NCBI GenBank assembly: GCA_963829575.1
Contig: CAWHJF010000019.1
Location: 1-64,000, forward strand
Direction of reading: 5' to 3'
Length of the DNA stretch: 64,000 nucleotides
DNA from: KACC-23026 sp963829575
GTDB lineage: Bacteria; Bacillota; Bacilli; Bacillales; Sporolactobacillaceae
Shown: piece by piece, positions 56,587 through 64,000 of the stretch
Layout of the letters: each line of letters starts with the position of its first letter
Numbering within the stretch: position 1 is the first letter of the stretch
Position numbers and translations under genes: made by a program
The notes under the pieces: generated by a model
The model's input: only the letters and a program-made list of their open reading frames with translations
Told to the model about the DNA's origin: nothing
Database searches by the model: none

Positions 56587-57348
56587 TTACTGAGCAGTCC
56601 ATCCACCGTCTACTAAAAGAACTGTCCCGTTGACCATGTCACCTGCTGATGACGCTAAATAAATTACCGCACCCGCGACATCTTTAATTTCGGCAACTTT
56701 CCGTGCCGGAATTCGATCTAAGACCCCTTCAAGATACTCGGGATCATCCAAACGTTCAGCTGTCCCTGGGGTGTAAGTAAACGTTGGACCAACGGCATTT
56801 ACCGTGATCCCGTTTGCTGCCCATTCAAGTGCCAAAACGCGAGTCAACTGATTGACCCCGCCTTTCGATGAACAATAGACCGCATGGTCCTTAATCCCGA
56901 CAACGCTCGCTTGTGAACTCATGTTAATAATCCGACCAAAGCCTTGTTCAAACATAATTTTTCCGACCGACTGACAACAGAAGAAAAGTCCTTTGAGATT
57001 CACATCCATCATGGAATCCCAGTCCTCTTCCGTGACTTCAAGGGCCGGGTGATTAGCGCCTAATCCCGCATTATTCACAAGAATATCAATTCTGCCATGT
57101 TCTTCTACAATTTGATTCATCACGGATTTAATATGCGGCACATGTGTCACATCTAAAGCGACAGGGAATGCTTGTCCACCCTCTTCTCTTATTTCCTTGC
57201 AAAGAGTTTCAAGTGATGAAGAGGTTCGAGCTGTGGCAACCACTGTCGCTCCAGCGTGAGCCAATGCTTTTGCAAGACCATAACCGATCCCCTTACTAGC
57301 ACCTGTTACAACCGCAATTTTTCCTGTTAAGTGAAAATCTGGGTACAT
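56587..57348 (-). CDS. SDR family oxidoreductase
   Basis: A 253-aa classical short-chain dehydrogenase: cofactor motif VVTGASKGIGYGLA, NNAGLGANH, catalytic Ser region IINMSSQASVVG, and the YxxxK motif YCSSKGG, with the active Lys kept. It closely resembles gluconate 5-dehydrogenase and similar sugar-acid or glucose dehydrogenases. ATG follows AAGGGG. A TATAAT box and an AAACGTTT palindrome just downstream of it suggest control by a LacI/CcpA-type regulator. Confidence 0.88.
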   Translation of the reverse strand: MYPDFHLTGKIAVVTGASKGIGYGLAKALAHAGATVVATARTSSSLETLCKEIREEGGQAFPVALDVTHVPHIKSVMNQIVEEHGRIDILVNNAGLGANHPALEVTEEDWDSMMDVNLKGLFFCCQSVGKIMFEQGFGRIINMSSQASVVGIKDHAVYCSSKGGVNQLTRVLALEWAANGITVNAVGPTFTYTPGTAERLDDPEYLEGVLDRIPARKVAEIKDVAGAVIYLASSAGDMVNGTVLLVDGGWTAQ

Positions 57349-57365
57349 GTACCGATCACCCCTTA

Positions 57366-57389
57366 TGAAAACGTTTCACTTTTATTATA
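57366..57389 (-). promoter_or_regulatory. -10 box with overlapping CcpA/LacI-like operator, upstream of the SDR gene
   Basis: On the minus strand TATAAT (57384-57389) is followed 5 bp later by TGAAACGTTTTCA (57366-57378), whose core GAAACGTTTC is a palindrome. It resembles a cre site but is 1 bp short of the 14-bp consensus. The position at the transcription start fits repression. Confidence 0.4.
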
Positions 57390-57544
57390 ACACGATATTG
57401 ACGCACAGGGTCGGTTCCCCTGCTTCCAGATCAGAGGACCGGTCTCTCATACATACCAATACCTTCATAAGCATGTTCTTAGGATGGGCTCCATAAAAAT
57501 GGTATAGTAATGAGGAAGACATAGCATATAAAGGAAGTGGAACA

Positions 57545-58555
57545 ATGCCAAAAGAAATTCGTCTTAAAAATCGGCCGACTGGTATGCCGACTTATGAAGA
57601 CTTTGAAGTTGTCGAATCAAATGTCGGACATCCCGCACAAGGAGAGGTGCTCGTCCGCACCGTTTATATTTCAGTTGATCCTTATCTACGCGGTCGTATG
57701 AATGACGTCAAATCTTACATTCCACCGTTTCAATTAAATGAAGTCATTTCAAGCGGGGCTATTGGCCAAGTCATCGACTCTCAATCTGAGCATTTTCAAA
57801 AAGGAGATTTGGTTCTCGGTTCGCTTGGCTGGAGAGAGTACAATGTAGTCAACGAATCAACAGTCCGAAAAATCGATCCAAATCTTGCACCACCTTCAAC
57901 TTACCTAAGCATTCTAGGTATGACCGGCCTGACCGCTTATTTTGGTTTGTTCGACATCGGGAAGCCGAAAGAAGGCGAAACCGTCGTCATTTCCGGAGCA
58001 GCCGGTGCCGTTGGTTCAACAGTGGGGCAACTCGCCAAACTTACGGGCTGCCGTGTCGTCGGAATTGCTGGAACTGAAGATAAACTCCGCTATTTAACAG
58101 AAGAACTCGGATTTGATGCGGCTATTAATTACAAGTCCAGTACATTTGCGCAGGAACTCAAAGAGGCATGTCCAGATGGAGTAGATGTGTACTTCGAAAA
58201 CGTAGGCGGTACCGTTACGGATGCCATTTATCCGTTACTTAACACATTTGCTCGGATCCCAGTCTGTGGTTCCATTTCCAGTTATAATAATGAAGGTCAA
58301 GATATTGGCCCGCGTGTTCAATCCTATCTCATCAAAACAAGCAGTTTGATGCAAGGTTTCACAGTTGGCAACTATTCATCCCGTTTTGGTGAAGGGATTC
58401 AGGCTTTGGCGGGTTGGTTTAAAGAAGGAAAGCTCAAATATGAGGAAACAATCACGGATGGCTTTGACCACACCATTGACGCTTTCCTTGACCTTTTCAA
58501 AGGGACAAACCTAGGTAAAATGCTCGTCAAAGTGTCCGATATTGAATCTAAATAG
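57545..58555 (+). CDS. NADP-dependent MDR oxidoreductase (YfmJ/CurA-type)
   Basis: A 336-aa zinc-free medium-chain reductase: SVDPYLRGRMND near the N-terminus, GMTGLTAYFGLFDIG, AGAVGSTVGQLAKLTGCRVVGI (AAGAVGS cofactor fold) and YFENVGG. The family reduces alpha,beta-unsaturated carbonyls (alkenal/one reductase, curcumin reductase). It lacks the zinc-ligand Cys cluster. ATG after AAAGGAAGTGG. It is divergent from the SDR gene; a terminator follows. Confidence 0.9.
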   Translation: MPKEIRLKNRPTGMPTYEDFEVVESNVGHPAQGEVLVRTVYISVDPYLRGRMNDVKSYIPPFQLNEVISSGAIGQVIDSQSEHFQKGDLVLGSLGWREYNVVNESTVRKIDPNLAPPSTYLSILGMTGLTAYFGLFDIGKPKEGETVVISGAAGAVGSTVGQLAKLTGCRVVGIAGTEDKLRYLTEELGFDAAINYKSSTFAQELKEACPDGVDVYFENVGGTVTDAIYPLLNTFARIPVCGSISSYNNEGQDIGPRVQSYLIKTSSLMQGFTVGNYSSRFGEGIQALAGWFKEGKLKYEETITDGFDHTIDAFLDLFKGTNLGKMLVKVSDIESK

Positions 58556-58591
58556 AGATCATGCACGCTTATAAAGCGTTAGTTTTGACTT

Positions 58592-58624
58592 AACCGGACG
58601 GGCCCTGGCCTGTCTGGTTTTTTA
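58592..58624 (+). terminator. Terminator of the MDR gene
   Basis: AACC...GGTT flanks an inner GGCC/GGCC stem and the hairpin is followed by TTTTTT. Confidence 0.75.
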
Positions 58625-58702
58625 CATAAAAACAAAACTCCATTCTTAATTGGAATCTTGTATAATAGACTTGTAATCATTCCAAAAAAGGGTGTGCTCA
58701 TA

Positions 58703-59173
58703 ATGAAACAAGCAACAAGTCTTTTAAAAACCTTACTTAACGAAGAATCCGATTACCAATTCTCAACGTTTACAAACAACACAGCTTATGAAATTGGCAC
58801 ACGTATTATTGAAAGGGCATTCAAAGAAGGCCATTCCATTGTAATCGATATCCAAATGAATGATGAGCGGATCTTTTACACGAGAATGGATGCTGGAACA
58901 GCCAACAATGATGACTGGGTTCGTCGCAAAAATAACACTGTCCATCATTTTAATCATAGCTCTTACTACATGCACGAATACTTTAAGTCCGTAGGTGAAA
59001 GCTTAGAGACACATTCCCTTAACCCTAAAGAATACGCGGCTGAGGGTGGTGCTTTTCCTCTCATCATAAAAGGTGAAGGAATCGTTGGGACGATTACCGT
59101 CTCTGGTTTACAAGGCCACGAAGATCACGGCATGGTTACTGCTATTTTAAAAGACTATTTTCAAAGTAAGTAA
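58703..59173 (+). CDS. UPF0303/GlcG-like family protein
   Basis: A 156-aa protein of the UPF0303 (heme-degrading domain, YBR137W-like) family. ATG at 58703 follows AAAGGGTG; the longer frame has no site. Typical stretches are AYEIGTRIIERAFKEGHSI, WVRRKNNTVHHFNHSS, and AEGGAFPLIIKGEG with GTITVSGLQGHEDH. The beta-rich domain resembles GlcG. A role in heme or small-molecule binding has been suggested for relatives but is not proven here. It lies 147 bp after the MDR stop, behind a terminator. Confidence 0.82.
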   Translation: MKQATSLLKTLLNEESDYQFSTFTNNTAYEIGTRIIERAFKEGHSIVIDIQMNDERIFYTRMDAGTANNDDWVRRKNNTVHHFNHSSYYMHEYFKSVGESLETHSLNPKEYAAEGGAFPLIIKGEGIVGTITVSGLQGHEDHGMVTAILKDYFQSK

Positions 59174-59366
59174 TCCTTTCACAACCAGAAAGGTGGAATC
59201 CATTTAAGAGATTGGGACCCCCCTAGAGACCGGCGGGTCCAGCTCCAATGATCCCGACATGTGTTTTCATATTTGGCCATCACTTTCCAAATGATTTAAT
59301 TCAAACCTTTTAGAGTCTGACCCAGAAGTCGAGGTACCTTTACTTAGCACCTCGAGGTTTCAATTC

Positions 59367-60200
59367 TTAATCTTCACAATAAGGTGCCGCGACCTTTCGG
59401 ATTCGGTCAATCCCCGCCCATAAATCACCAGGCCCATCATAAACTAAAGTAATGGGTCCATCGTACCCACTCGCACGCACAATATCCAAAGACTTCTTAT
59501 ATTCTATGGCATCAATCGTGCCCTCTTGATCGTAATTGGCTTTGGCATGAACGGATTCCGCAACAGGCATGAGCGCTTTTATCGCGTCATATTTTTCTTC
59601 TACCTTAAAATTCCCGAAATCGACGGTTAACCCAATCCTTCCCTTACCTGCCTCAATTAGAGCTTGACAATTTGTTCTCGTACGTGAAAGCGCTTTAAAA
59701 TTTTCTGTTACGATTCGTACCCCTTTGGGCTCTGCATAGCGAGCTAACGCGTTTAGCCCGTCTATAGAACGTTTTAGCGCCTCTTGATCCGCCGACTCAC
59801 TTTCACCTGCGACCACACGAACCGACTTAGCCCCAACAATTGCCGCACGATCAATCCACTTTCTAATATAAGTAAGATCGGACTCCCGGCGAACCGAATT
59901 TGCACTACTAATGTCCCCATAATCAACTAATAAGCAATGAAACGTAAGCCCATTCTGATAAAACGCTTCCTTCAGTTGGTTTAAATAATGGTCATCTGTG
60001 CTCGGAAAATGAAAATGACAAACCTCTAAAGAACGAAAATTTTCCTTGGCTAATTTGGCTGGAAGATCCAATAGCGATACCGTTTCCGGTTGTTCTTCTA
60101 GACGTGTCAGTTGAGTTCCTTTCTCCTCATCCCAGTCCGTCCAACGTAGCGGGCCAAGATTACGATGTAAGCTCCAAGTTGTTAACGATAAATGTGGCAT
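59367..60200 (-). CDS. Sugar phosphate isomerase/epimerase (TIM barrel)
   Basis: A 277-aa TIM-barrel isomerase. ATG at 60200 after AGAGGAG is the better start. Elements: SLEVCHFHFPSTDD, VRVVAGESESADQ, RIVTENFKALSRT carrying the metal-ligand Glu, LTVDFGNF, VHAKANYDQEG and ITLVYDGPGD. It belongs to the AP_endonuc_2 superfamily and has no obvious partner: the aspartate decarboxylase upstream is 110 bp away on the same strand and may be cotranscribed. The substrate cannot be assigned. Confidence 0.82.
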   Translation of the reverse strand: MPHLSLTTWSLHRNLGPLRWTDWDEEKGTQLTRLEEQPETVSLLDLPAKLAKENFRSLEVCHFHFPSTDDHYLNQLKEAFYQNGLTFHCLLVDYGDISSANSVRRESDLTYIRKWIDRAAIVGAKSVRVVAGESESADQEALKRSIDGLNALARYAEPKGVRIVTENFKALSRTRTNCQALIEAGKGRIGLTVDFGNFKVEEKYDAIKALMPVAESVHAKANYDQEGTIDAIEYKKSLDIVRASGYDGPITLVYDGPGDLWAGIDRIRKVAAPYCED

Positions 60201-60312
60201 ATGATTGACTCCTCTCACCAATATTCTATTTTTATTTAAAGGACGGATCCGTGTTCAACCCAACATGGAACCGCCCAAAACCCTATTACACTTTAACGAA
60301 CAATTTACCTAG

Positions 60313-61947
60313 TTATTGATTATTGGTACTCTCTTTCCATTCTTTTACATAAGTATCTAATGCCTTATGAAGTTCCTGCCCAATTTTAGAATAAGCCTCA
60401 TCATCAAGATTCGCAAGTGAAACACGGATCGACCACGTAGGCGCCAAAAAGCCATGCCCACCTAACAACACGATGGATGACGTTTCTGCTAAGCGAAATA
60501 AAAGATCAATCGGCTCATAATTGGCCTTAAGAAAATTCGTAAAATCATCACCATACTGGCGCTTTGACCACTCTTCTAAGTCAAACTGGGTATAGTAATC
60601 CGCATCAAAAGGGAGTTTAGGCTCCGGAAGTTCAAGGCCTTCATACAACAATTTCATTCGTCTTAAGCAGATGTCCTTGGTTTGCTTTTTATACCGGTTA
60701 TCTTGATCAATTCGGGAGAATATCGAAAAAAGCGCCATTTGGACTTGTTGTGGAGTAGACAGTCCTGCTGTGTGATTAAGCGCAACCGTACGACTATCCG
60801 CAACCAAACGGTCAATGAATTTGAGCGCATCAGGATGCTGAGTCAGTGTCGCGTACCGTGCTCTCAGTAATTGTTTCTGCACTTCTGGAAGTTCTCCAAG
60901 CATATGATCAAACACATTGGATCGATTCACTGCAATCGTTCCAAGACGCCAACCAGTAACCCCAAAATATTTAGAAAACGAATAAACCCCTATCGTATTA
61001 TAAGGCAAGTCCACCATTAACGAGCGAAAATTGTTCACAAAGGTCCCATAAACATCATCCGAGATGATCATAAGGTTTGGATTTTTTTCTTTCACAATTG
61101 AAATTAATTTTTGAACAGACTTAGGTTCGATCGCAACAGATGGCGGATTGCTTGGATTAACCACAAATAAGGCTTTGATATCTGTGTTCTCTAATTTTTC
61201 CAACTCCGAGTCAGGATATTGCCAAGTATGACGCCCTTCTTTATCTACTGCAATTGCACCAATCTCTACCACATCGAAATTGTATCGAGCGAGATGTGGG
61301 ATTTCGATATACGGGGGGAAAATCGGCACCATAACCGCTATTTTGGAGCCTTGAGGCAATAAGAAGTTTTCGATTAATGTATCAAAAATATAGCACATAG
61401 CAGCCGTTGCCCCTTCAACTGCAAAAAGGTCATACTGTCCACACCCTGCTTCATTACTGCAAAGTTCTTGAACCAAGAAGTCATGAACGACTTTTTCCAC
61501 TCTTATTAACATTCGATCTGGGACAGGATAGTTATCACCAATAATTCCGTCCACAAGTTCATAAAGCCAAGCATCGGGTTCGAAGTGTTTGGATTCAATA
61601 CCGTAATCAATCATTTTTTTTAATAATTGAATGCCGGGTGTGTCTGAATGGGATTTGACATATGCTTCAAATCGCTCGGCCATACCGTCTCGATGGGGCA
61701 TACCTGCTAAATCATCTGCATTCCAAACTCGACGAGATTCCGTTACAGCAAATTGCCCCAAAGCAAAGAAAGCTTCACGAGGCGTAGCAGCAATCCAATT
61801 CGGATTACCCCGACCAGCGTCAAGCATGGCTCGCGTCACTTTCTTTTTCCCTTCCGCAAGGTCAATCAATTTGTTTTTTAATTCAAACGGGCTAATTCCG
61901 GCAAACGATTGTTCCATTTTTCGACGTTCTTCGTTGAAGGAGTTCAT
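60313..61947 (-). CDS. aspD: Aspartate 4-decarboxylase / bifunctional aspartate aminotransferase
   Basis: A 544-aa PLP enzyme turning L-aspartate into L-alanine and CO2. ATG at 61947 after AGAGGTGG is the better start. The family's extended N-terminus (LDAGRGNPNWIAATPREAF), GATAAMCYIFDTL, FVVNPSNPPSVAIEP, SDDVYGTF and the Schiff-base Lys in GVYSFSKYFGVTGWRLG are all present, as is the GGHGFLAPTWSIRVSLANL C-terminus. The length of ~540 is diagnostic against ordinary ~400-aa aminotransferases. With an aspartate:alanine antiporter it could make proton-motive force, but no aspT is in the window. Confidence 0.93.
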   Translation of the reverse strand: MNSFNEERRKMEQSFAGISPFELKNKLIDLAEGKKKVTRAMLDAGRGNPNWIAATPREAFFALGQFAVTESRRVWNADDLAGMPHRDGMAERFEAYVKSHSDTPGIQLLKKMIDYGIESKHFEPDAWLYELVDGIIGDNYPVPDRMLIRVEKVVHDFLVQELCSNEAGCGQYDLFAVEGATAAMCYIFDTLIENFLLPQGSKIAVMVPIFPPYIEIPHLARYNFDVVEIGAIAVDKEGRHTWQYPDSELEKLENTDIKALFVVNPSNPPSVAIEPKSVQKLISIVKEKNPNLMIISDDVYGTFVNNFRSLMVDLPYNTIGVYSFSKYFGVTGWRLGTIAVNRSNVFDHMLGELPEVQKQLLRARYATLTQHPDALKFIDRLVADSRTVALNHTAGLSTPQQVQMALFSIFSRIDQDNRYKKQTKDICLRRMKLLYEGLELPEPKLPFDADYYTQFDLEEWSKRQYGDDFTNFLKANYEPIDLLFRLAETSSIVLLGGHGFLAPTWSIRVSLANLDDEAYSKIGQELHKALDTYVKEWKESTNNQ

Positions 61948-62073
61948 ATCAGGTCCACCTCTATTAAATAACTGTTCTTTATAACTAGGTGAAGTATTCC
62001 ACAAATGATGTGTGATTATCAGCAGGCCATCAAAATTTTTAAAGTGCTTTTCATTTTGCTCATCATAAATCTT

Positions 62074-62367
62074 TTAACTCAAATAAACTTCGGTTAACCA
62101 AAATCCGTGATAAAGCATTAATGCGATGAAGAGATAACTCGTCATTTTAATCCCCATTCGGATTGATTTCCGCTTTAGCACTTTTGGGTAAAGGAAAATG
62201 AGCAAAAGAGGCAGCAGAAGTTTCCATCCATAAAATAGCACTGGACTGATCTCATATAGATGCCAAGCTAACGGGTTCGCTTCAGTGATAAAATGTTCTC
62301 TCAGCCCAAAATCAGTTAGACTTGCATCCAACAAACTGCATAAGAAGATCAATTGCGTATAAATCAC
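62074..62367 (-). CDS. DUF5658-like small membrane protein
   Basis: GTG at 62367 lies after AAAGGAGG. The 97-aa protein has three to four helices and the family pattern of Asp in SLLDASLTDFGL with EANPLAWHLYE, then WKLLLPLLLIFLY and a final helix. DUF5658 proteins are of unknown function. It is upstream on the minus strand of aspD (127 bp) and may be cotranscribed. Confidence 0.75.
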   Translation of the reverse strand: MIYTQLIFLCSLLDASLTDFGLREHFITEANPLAWHLYEISPVLFYGWKLLLPLLLIFLYPKVLKRKSIRMGIKMTSYLFIALMLYHGFWLTEVYLS

Positions 62368-62558
62368 GTGCTTTCCTCCTTTGTTTGCACACTTAATTTG
62401 CATTCATCAGTATGGGCAAATTAAACGATTTTTAATGAAATCATCTCGTTCTCTTTAGAGAACAATTGCATAAAAAAAGACTAACAAGACAATCCTTATT
62501 ATTGTTCTATAAGAAGAACGAAAAACCCTTTTTTACTATATTTTTTTTTAAATTTAAC

Positions 62559-62588
62559 AAAAAAGCCCCCGAGTTGGGAGCTTTGAGA
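62559..62588 (-). terminator. Terminator of the AKR gene
   Basis: AAAGCCCCC...GGGAGCTTT (one mismatch) is followed on the minus strand by TTTTTTGTTAAATTT. Confidence 0.7.
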
Positions 62589-62592
62589 ATCC

Positions 62593-63573
62593 TTATTGAT
62601 GACCTAACACAGGATGTGGGACATACGGTTCTTCTAAACGAGCGATTTCTTCAGGTGTTAATTCAATCGAAAGGCTTTGAACAGCATCGTCTAAATGACT
62701 CATCTTAGTCGTACCAATAATCGGTGCCGTTACCGGATCTTTTTTAAGGAGCCAGGCAAGTGCAATTTGGGCACGCGGGACTCCACGGCTTTCCGCAATT
62801 TGAGCCACTTGTTCCACAACAGCGCGATCGGCATCTTGAGTTTTTGAATAAAGAAATTTACCAAATTCATCTGTCTCTGCGCGATAACTTGAATCGTCCC
62901 AATCTCGTGTTAGCTTACCTCGAGCTAGTGGACTCCACGGAATCACGCCAATGCCTTCCACCTTACAAAGTGGCAGCATTTCTCGTTCTTCTTCTCTATA
63001 TAGGAGATTAAGGTGATTTTGCATCGACACAAAACGCGTCCAGCCATGTGTCTCTGCCACATGCAGGGCTTTAGCAAACTGCCAAGCATACATCGAAGAG
63101 GCTCCAATATAACGCGCTTTTCCAGCTTTAACTACATCGTGTAAAGCTTCCATCGTCTCTTCAATTGGCGTTGTTGGATCCCATCTATGTATTTGGTATA
63201 AATCCACGTAATCGGTGCCTAACCGCTTTAAACTGTGATCGATTTCCGCCATGATCGATTTCCGAGAAAGACCGCCGCCGTTTGGTCCTTTGCGCATGAC
63301 ACCATGTACTTTTGTAGCAATGACGACTTCTTCGCGGCGTGTATAGTCCTTAAGTGCTCGTCCTACAATTTCTTCACTTGTCCCATCAGAATAGACATTT
63401 GCCGTATCGAAAAAATTCAGTCCATAATCCAAAGCCTTCTTTATAATAGGTCGACTTTTCTCTTCATCTAACACCCAACGATGATTGCCGCGTTCAGGTA
63501 CACCAAAACTCATACACCCCACACATAATCGTGATACGTCTAGTCCGGTGTTGCCTAGCTTTACATAGTCCAT
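62593..63573 (-). CDS. Aldo/keto reductase (YajO/KCNAB-type)
   Basis: A 326-aa NADPH-dependent aldo/keto reductase with complete catalytic tetrad: Asp in NFFDTANVYSDG, Tyr in the same stretch (VYSDG), Lys in VVIATKVHG, His in LYQIHRWDPTTP. The C-terminal cofactor-binding region is APIIGTTKMSHLDDAV. It reduces carbonyls; substrate unspecified. It shares the family of the truncated gene at 56.3 kb. Start ATG after AGGGGA. Its terminator is immediately downstream. Confidence 0.92.
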   Translation of the reverse strand: MDYVKLGNTGLDVSRLCVGCMSFGVPERGNHRWVLDEEKSRPIIKKALDYGLNFFDTANVYSDGTSEEIVGRALKDYTRREEVVIATKVHGVMRKGPNGGGLSRKSIMAEIDHSLKRLGTDYVDLYQIHRWDPTTPIEETMEALHDVVKAGKARYIGASSMYAWQFAKALHVAETHGWTRFVSMQNHLNLLYREEEREMLPLCKVEGIGVIPWSPLARGKLTRDWDDSSYRAETDEFGKFLYSKTQDADRAVVEQVAQIAESRGVPRAQIALAWLLKKDPVTAPIIGTTKMSHLDDAVQSLSIELTPEEIARLEEPYVPHPVLGHQ

Positions 63574-63685
63574 TAAGAGTCCCCTCTTTCATGCTTAGTA
63601 AAATCCGAGTTACTAAGTTCAGTATAATCAATTAGGAGCAGAACATGCCAATGGAACGTTCTATCCTTTTATTTTCAAATAAAAA

Positions 63686-63731
63686 AATGGAGTGGTTAGA
63701 CGACTGAAGGCATCGCTTAGCCACTCCATCT
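63686..63731 (-). terminator. Terminator of the Gly/Tyr-rich peptide gene
   Basis: ATGGAGTGG...TAG pairs with CTA...CCACTCCAT. On the minus strand it is followed by TTTTTTTATTTG. Confidence 0.8.
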
Positions 63732-63733
63732 AA

Positions 63734-63895
63734 TTAAAATAGCAATAGGAACATTGCTGGGAATAAAACATTACCGTGAGCTGGTCCAGCACCATAGCCA
63801 TAGCCTGATGCAAATAGAGGTCTCCCCCCATAACCGTATGCAAATGGTGGGCGTGCACCATAACCAGGTCCGTAAGATCCATAGGAATTGAACAT
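63734..63895 (-). CDS. Gly/Tyr-rich small protein (53 aa), spore-coat-like
   Basis: The frame begins MFNSYGSYGPGYGARPPFAY and ends GNVLFPAMFLLLF. GGGGTG lies 7 nt before the ATG and a strong terminator follows, so it is a real gene. The composition (Gly, Tyr, Pro, Phe, Ala, with a hydrophobic C-terminus) resembles small YjcZ-like or coat/crust peptides of Bacillales, but sequence identity is not demonstrable by eye. No promoter consensus of sigma E or K is clear. Confidence 0.7.
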   Translation of the reverse strand: MFNSYGSYGPGYGARPPFAYGYGGRPLFASGYGYGAGPAHGNVLFPAMFLLLF

Positions 63896-64000
63896 TTTTA
63901 GCACCCCATTTTTATAAAATACTACCTACCTTGTATCTTATGCCGAATTTGAATCATTCGGATGGGTCGCTCTTTGATAGGGTATGAAAAACACACCCAA

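Overview
The window comes from a low-to-moderate G+C, endospore-forming member of the Bacillales. Evidence for this is an H-type small acid-soluble spore protein (54.1 kb), a SleB/CwlJ-type hydrolase with LysM (34.2 kb), a Gly/Tyr-rich coat-like peptide (63.7 kb), AGGAGG-type ribosome binding sites, frequent TTG and GTG starts, and many strong stem-loop terminators. The genus cannot be fixed from sequence alone. No rRNA, tRNA or CRISPR array was seen.

Layout. 0-18 kb is chromosomal, with metabolism, transport and envelope genes: a frameshifted SF1 helicase, a peptidoglycan hydrolase, a methyltransferase, a polysaccharide deacetylase, a Bcr/CflA-type MFS pump, a C45-type acyltransferase/hydrolase, an O-acetylhomoserine sulfhydrylase, malate:quinone oxidoreductase, and a full-length P450 BM3-type fatty acid hydroxylase. 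Two genes here are decayed: an AidB-like acyl-CoA dehydrogenase and an FAD monooxygenase. 18-29.5 kb is an A+T-rich accessory island. It holds three copies of one IS4-family element (two intact, one decayed), an IS21 istA remnant, an IS66 tnpA remnant, a type I R-M remnant (hsdM plus an IS-truncated hsdS, no hsdR), a resolvase-like protein without the catalytic serine, and an apparently intact four-gene cluster. That cluster encodes a secreted peptide, two FtsX/MacB-like permeases and an ABC ATPase, and is organised like lactococcin-972-type bacteriocin loci.

29.6-41.3 kb carries a secreted CocE/X-Pro hydrolase, an intact xdhC beside ruined xanthine dehydrogenase subunit genes, a SleB-like hydrolase, an auxin-efflux-family carrier, a non-coding array of five ~194-bp tandem repeats with three conserved hairpins per unit, an iron-ADH/aldehyde dehydrogenase operon and an RMD1/DUF155 protein. 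41.3-49.4 kb is a complete four-gene Wadjet type I (jetABCD) anti-plasmid system, tightly overlapped on the minus strand. 49.9-64 kb returns to metabolism: two TIM-barrel sugar isomerases, a sugar porter, a phosphodiester glycosidase, an FrnE-like DsbA, SDR, MDR and AKR oxidoreductases, aspartate 4-decarboxylase and small membrane or spore proteins.

The best candidates for something new are the 194-bp structured tandem array (36.05-37.07 kb) and the secreted-peptide/ABC cluster (24.6-28.1 kb). In the latter, a long hairpin encloses the Shine-Dalgarno and start codon of the first transporter gene. Wadjet is a known system, here complete. Gene decay is prominent (seven broken genes outside the IS elements), so sequencing error should be excluded for the single-base helicase frameshift.
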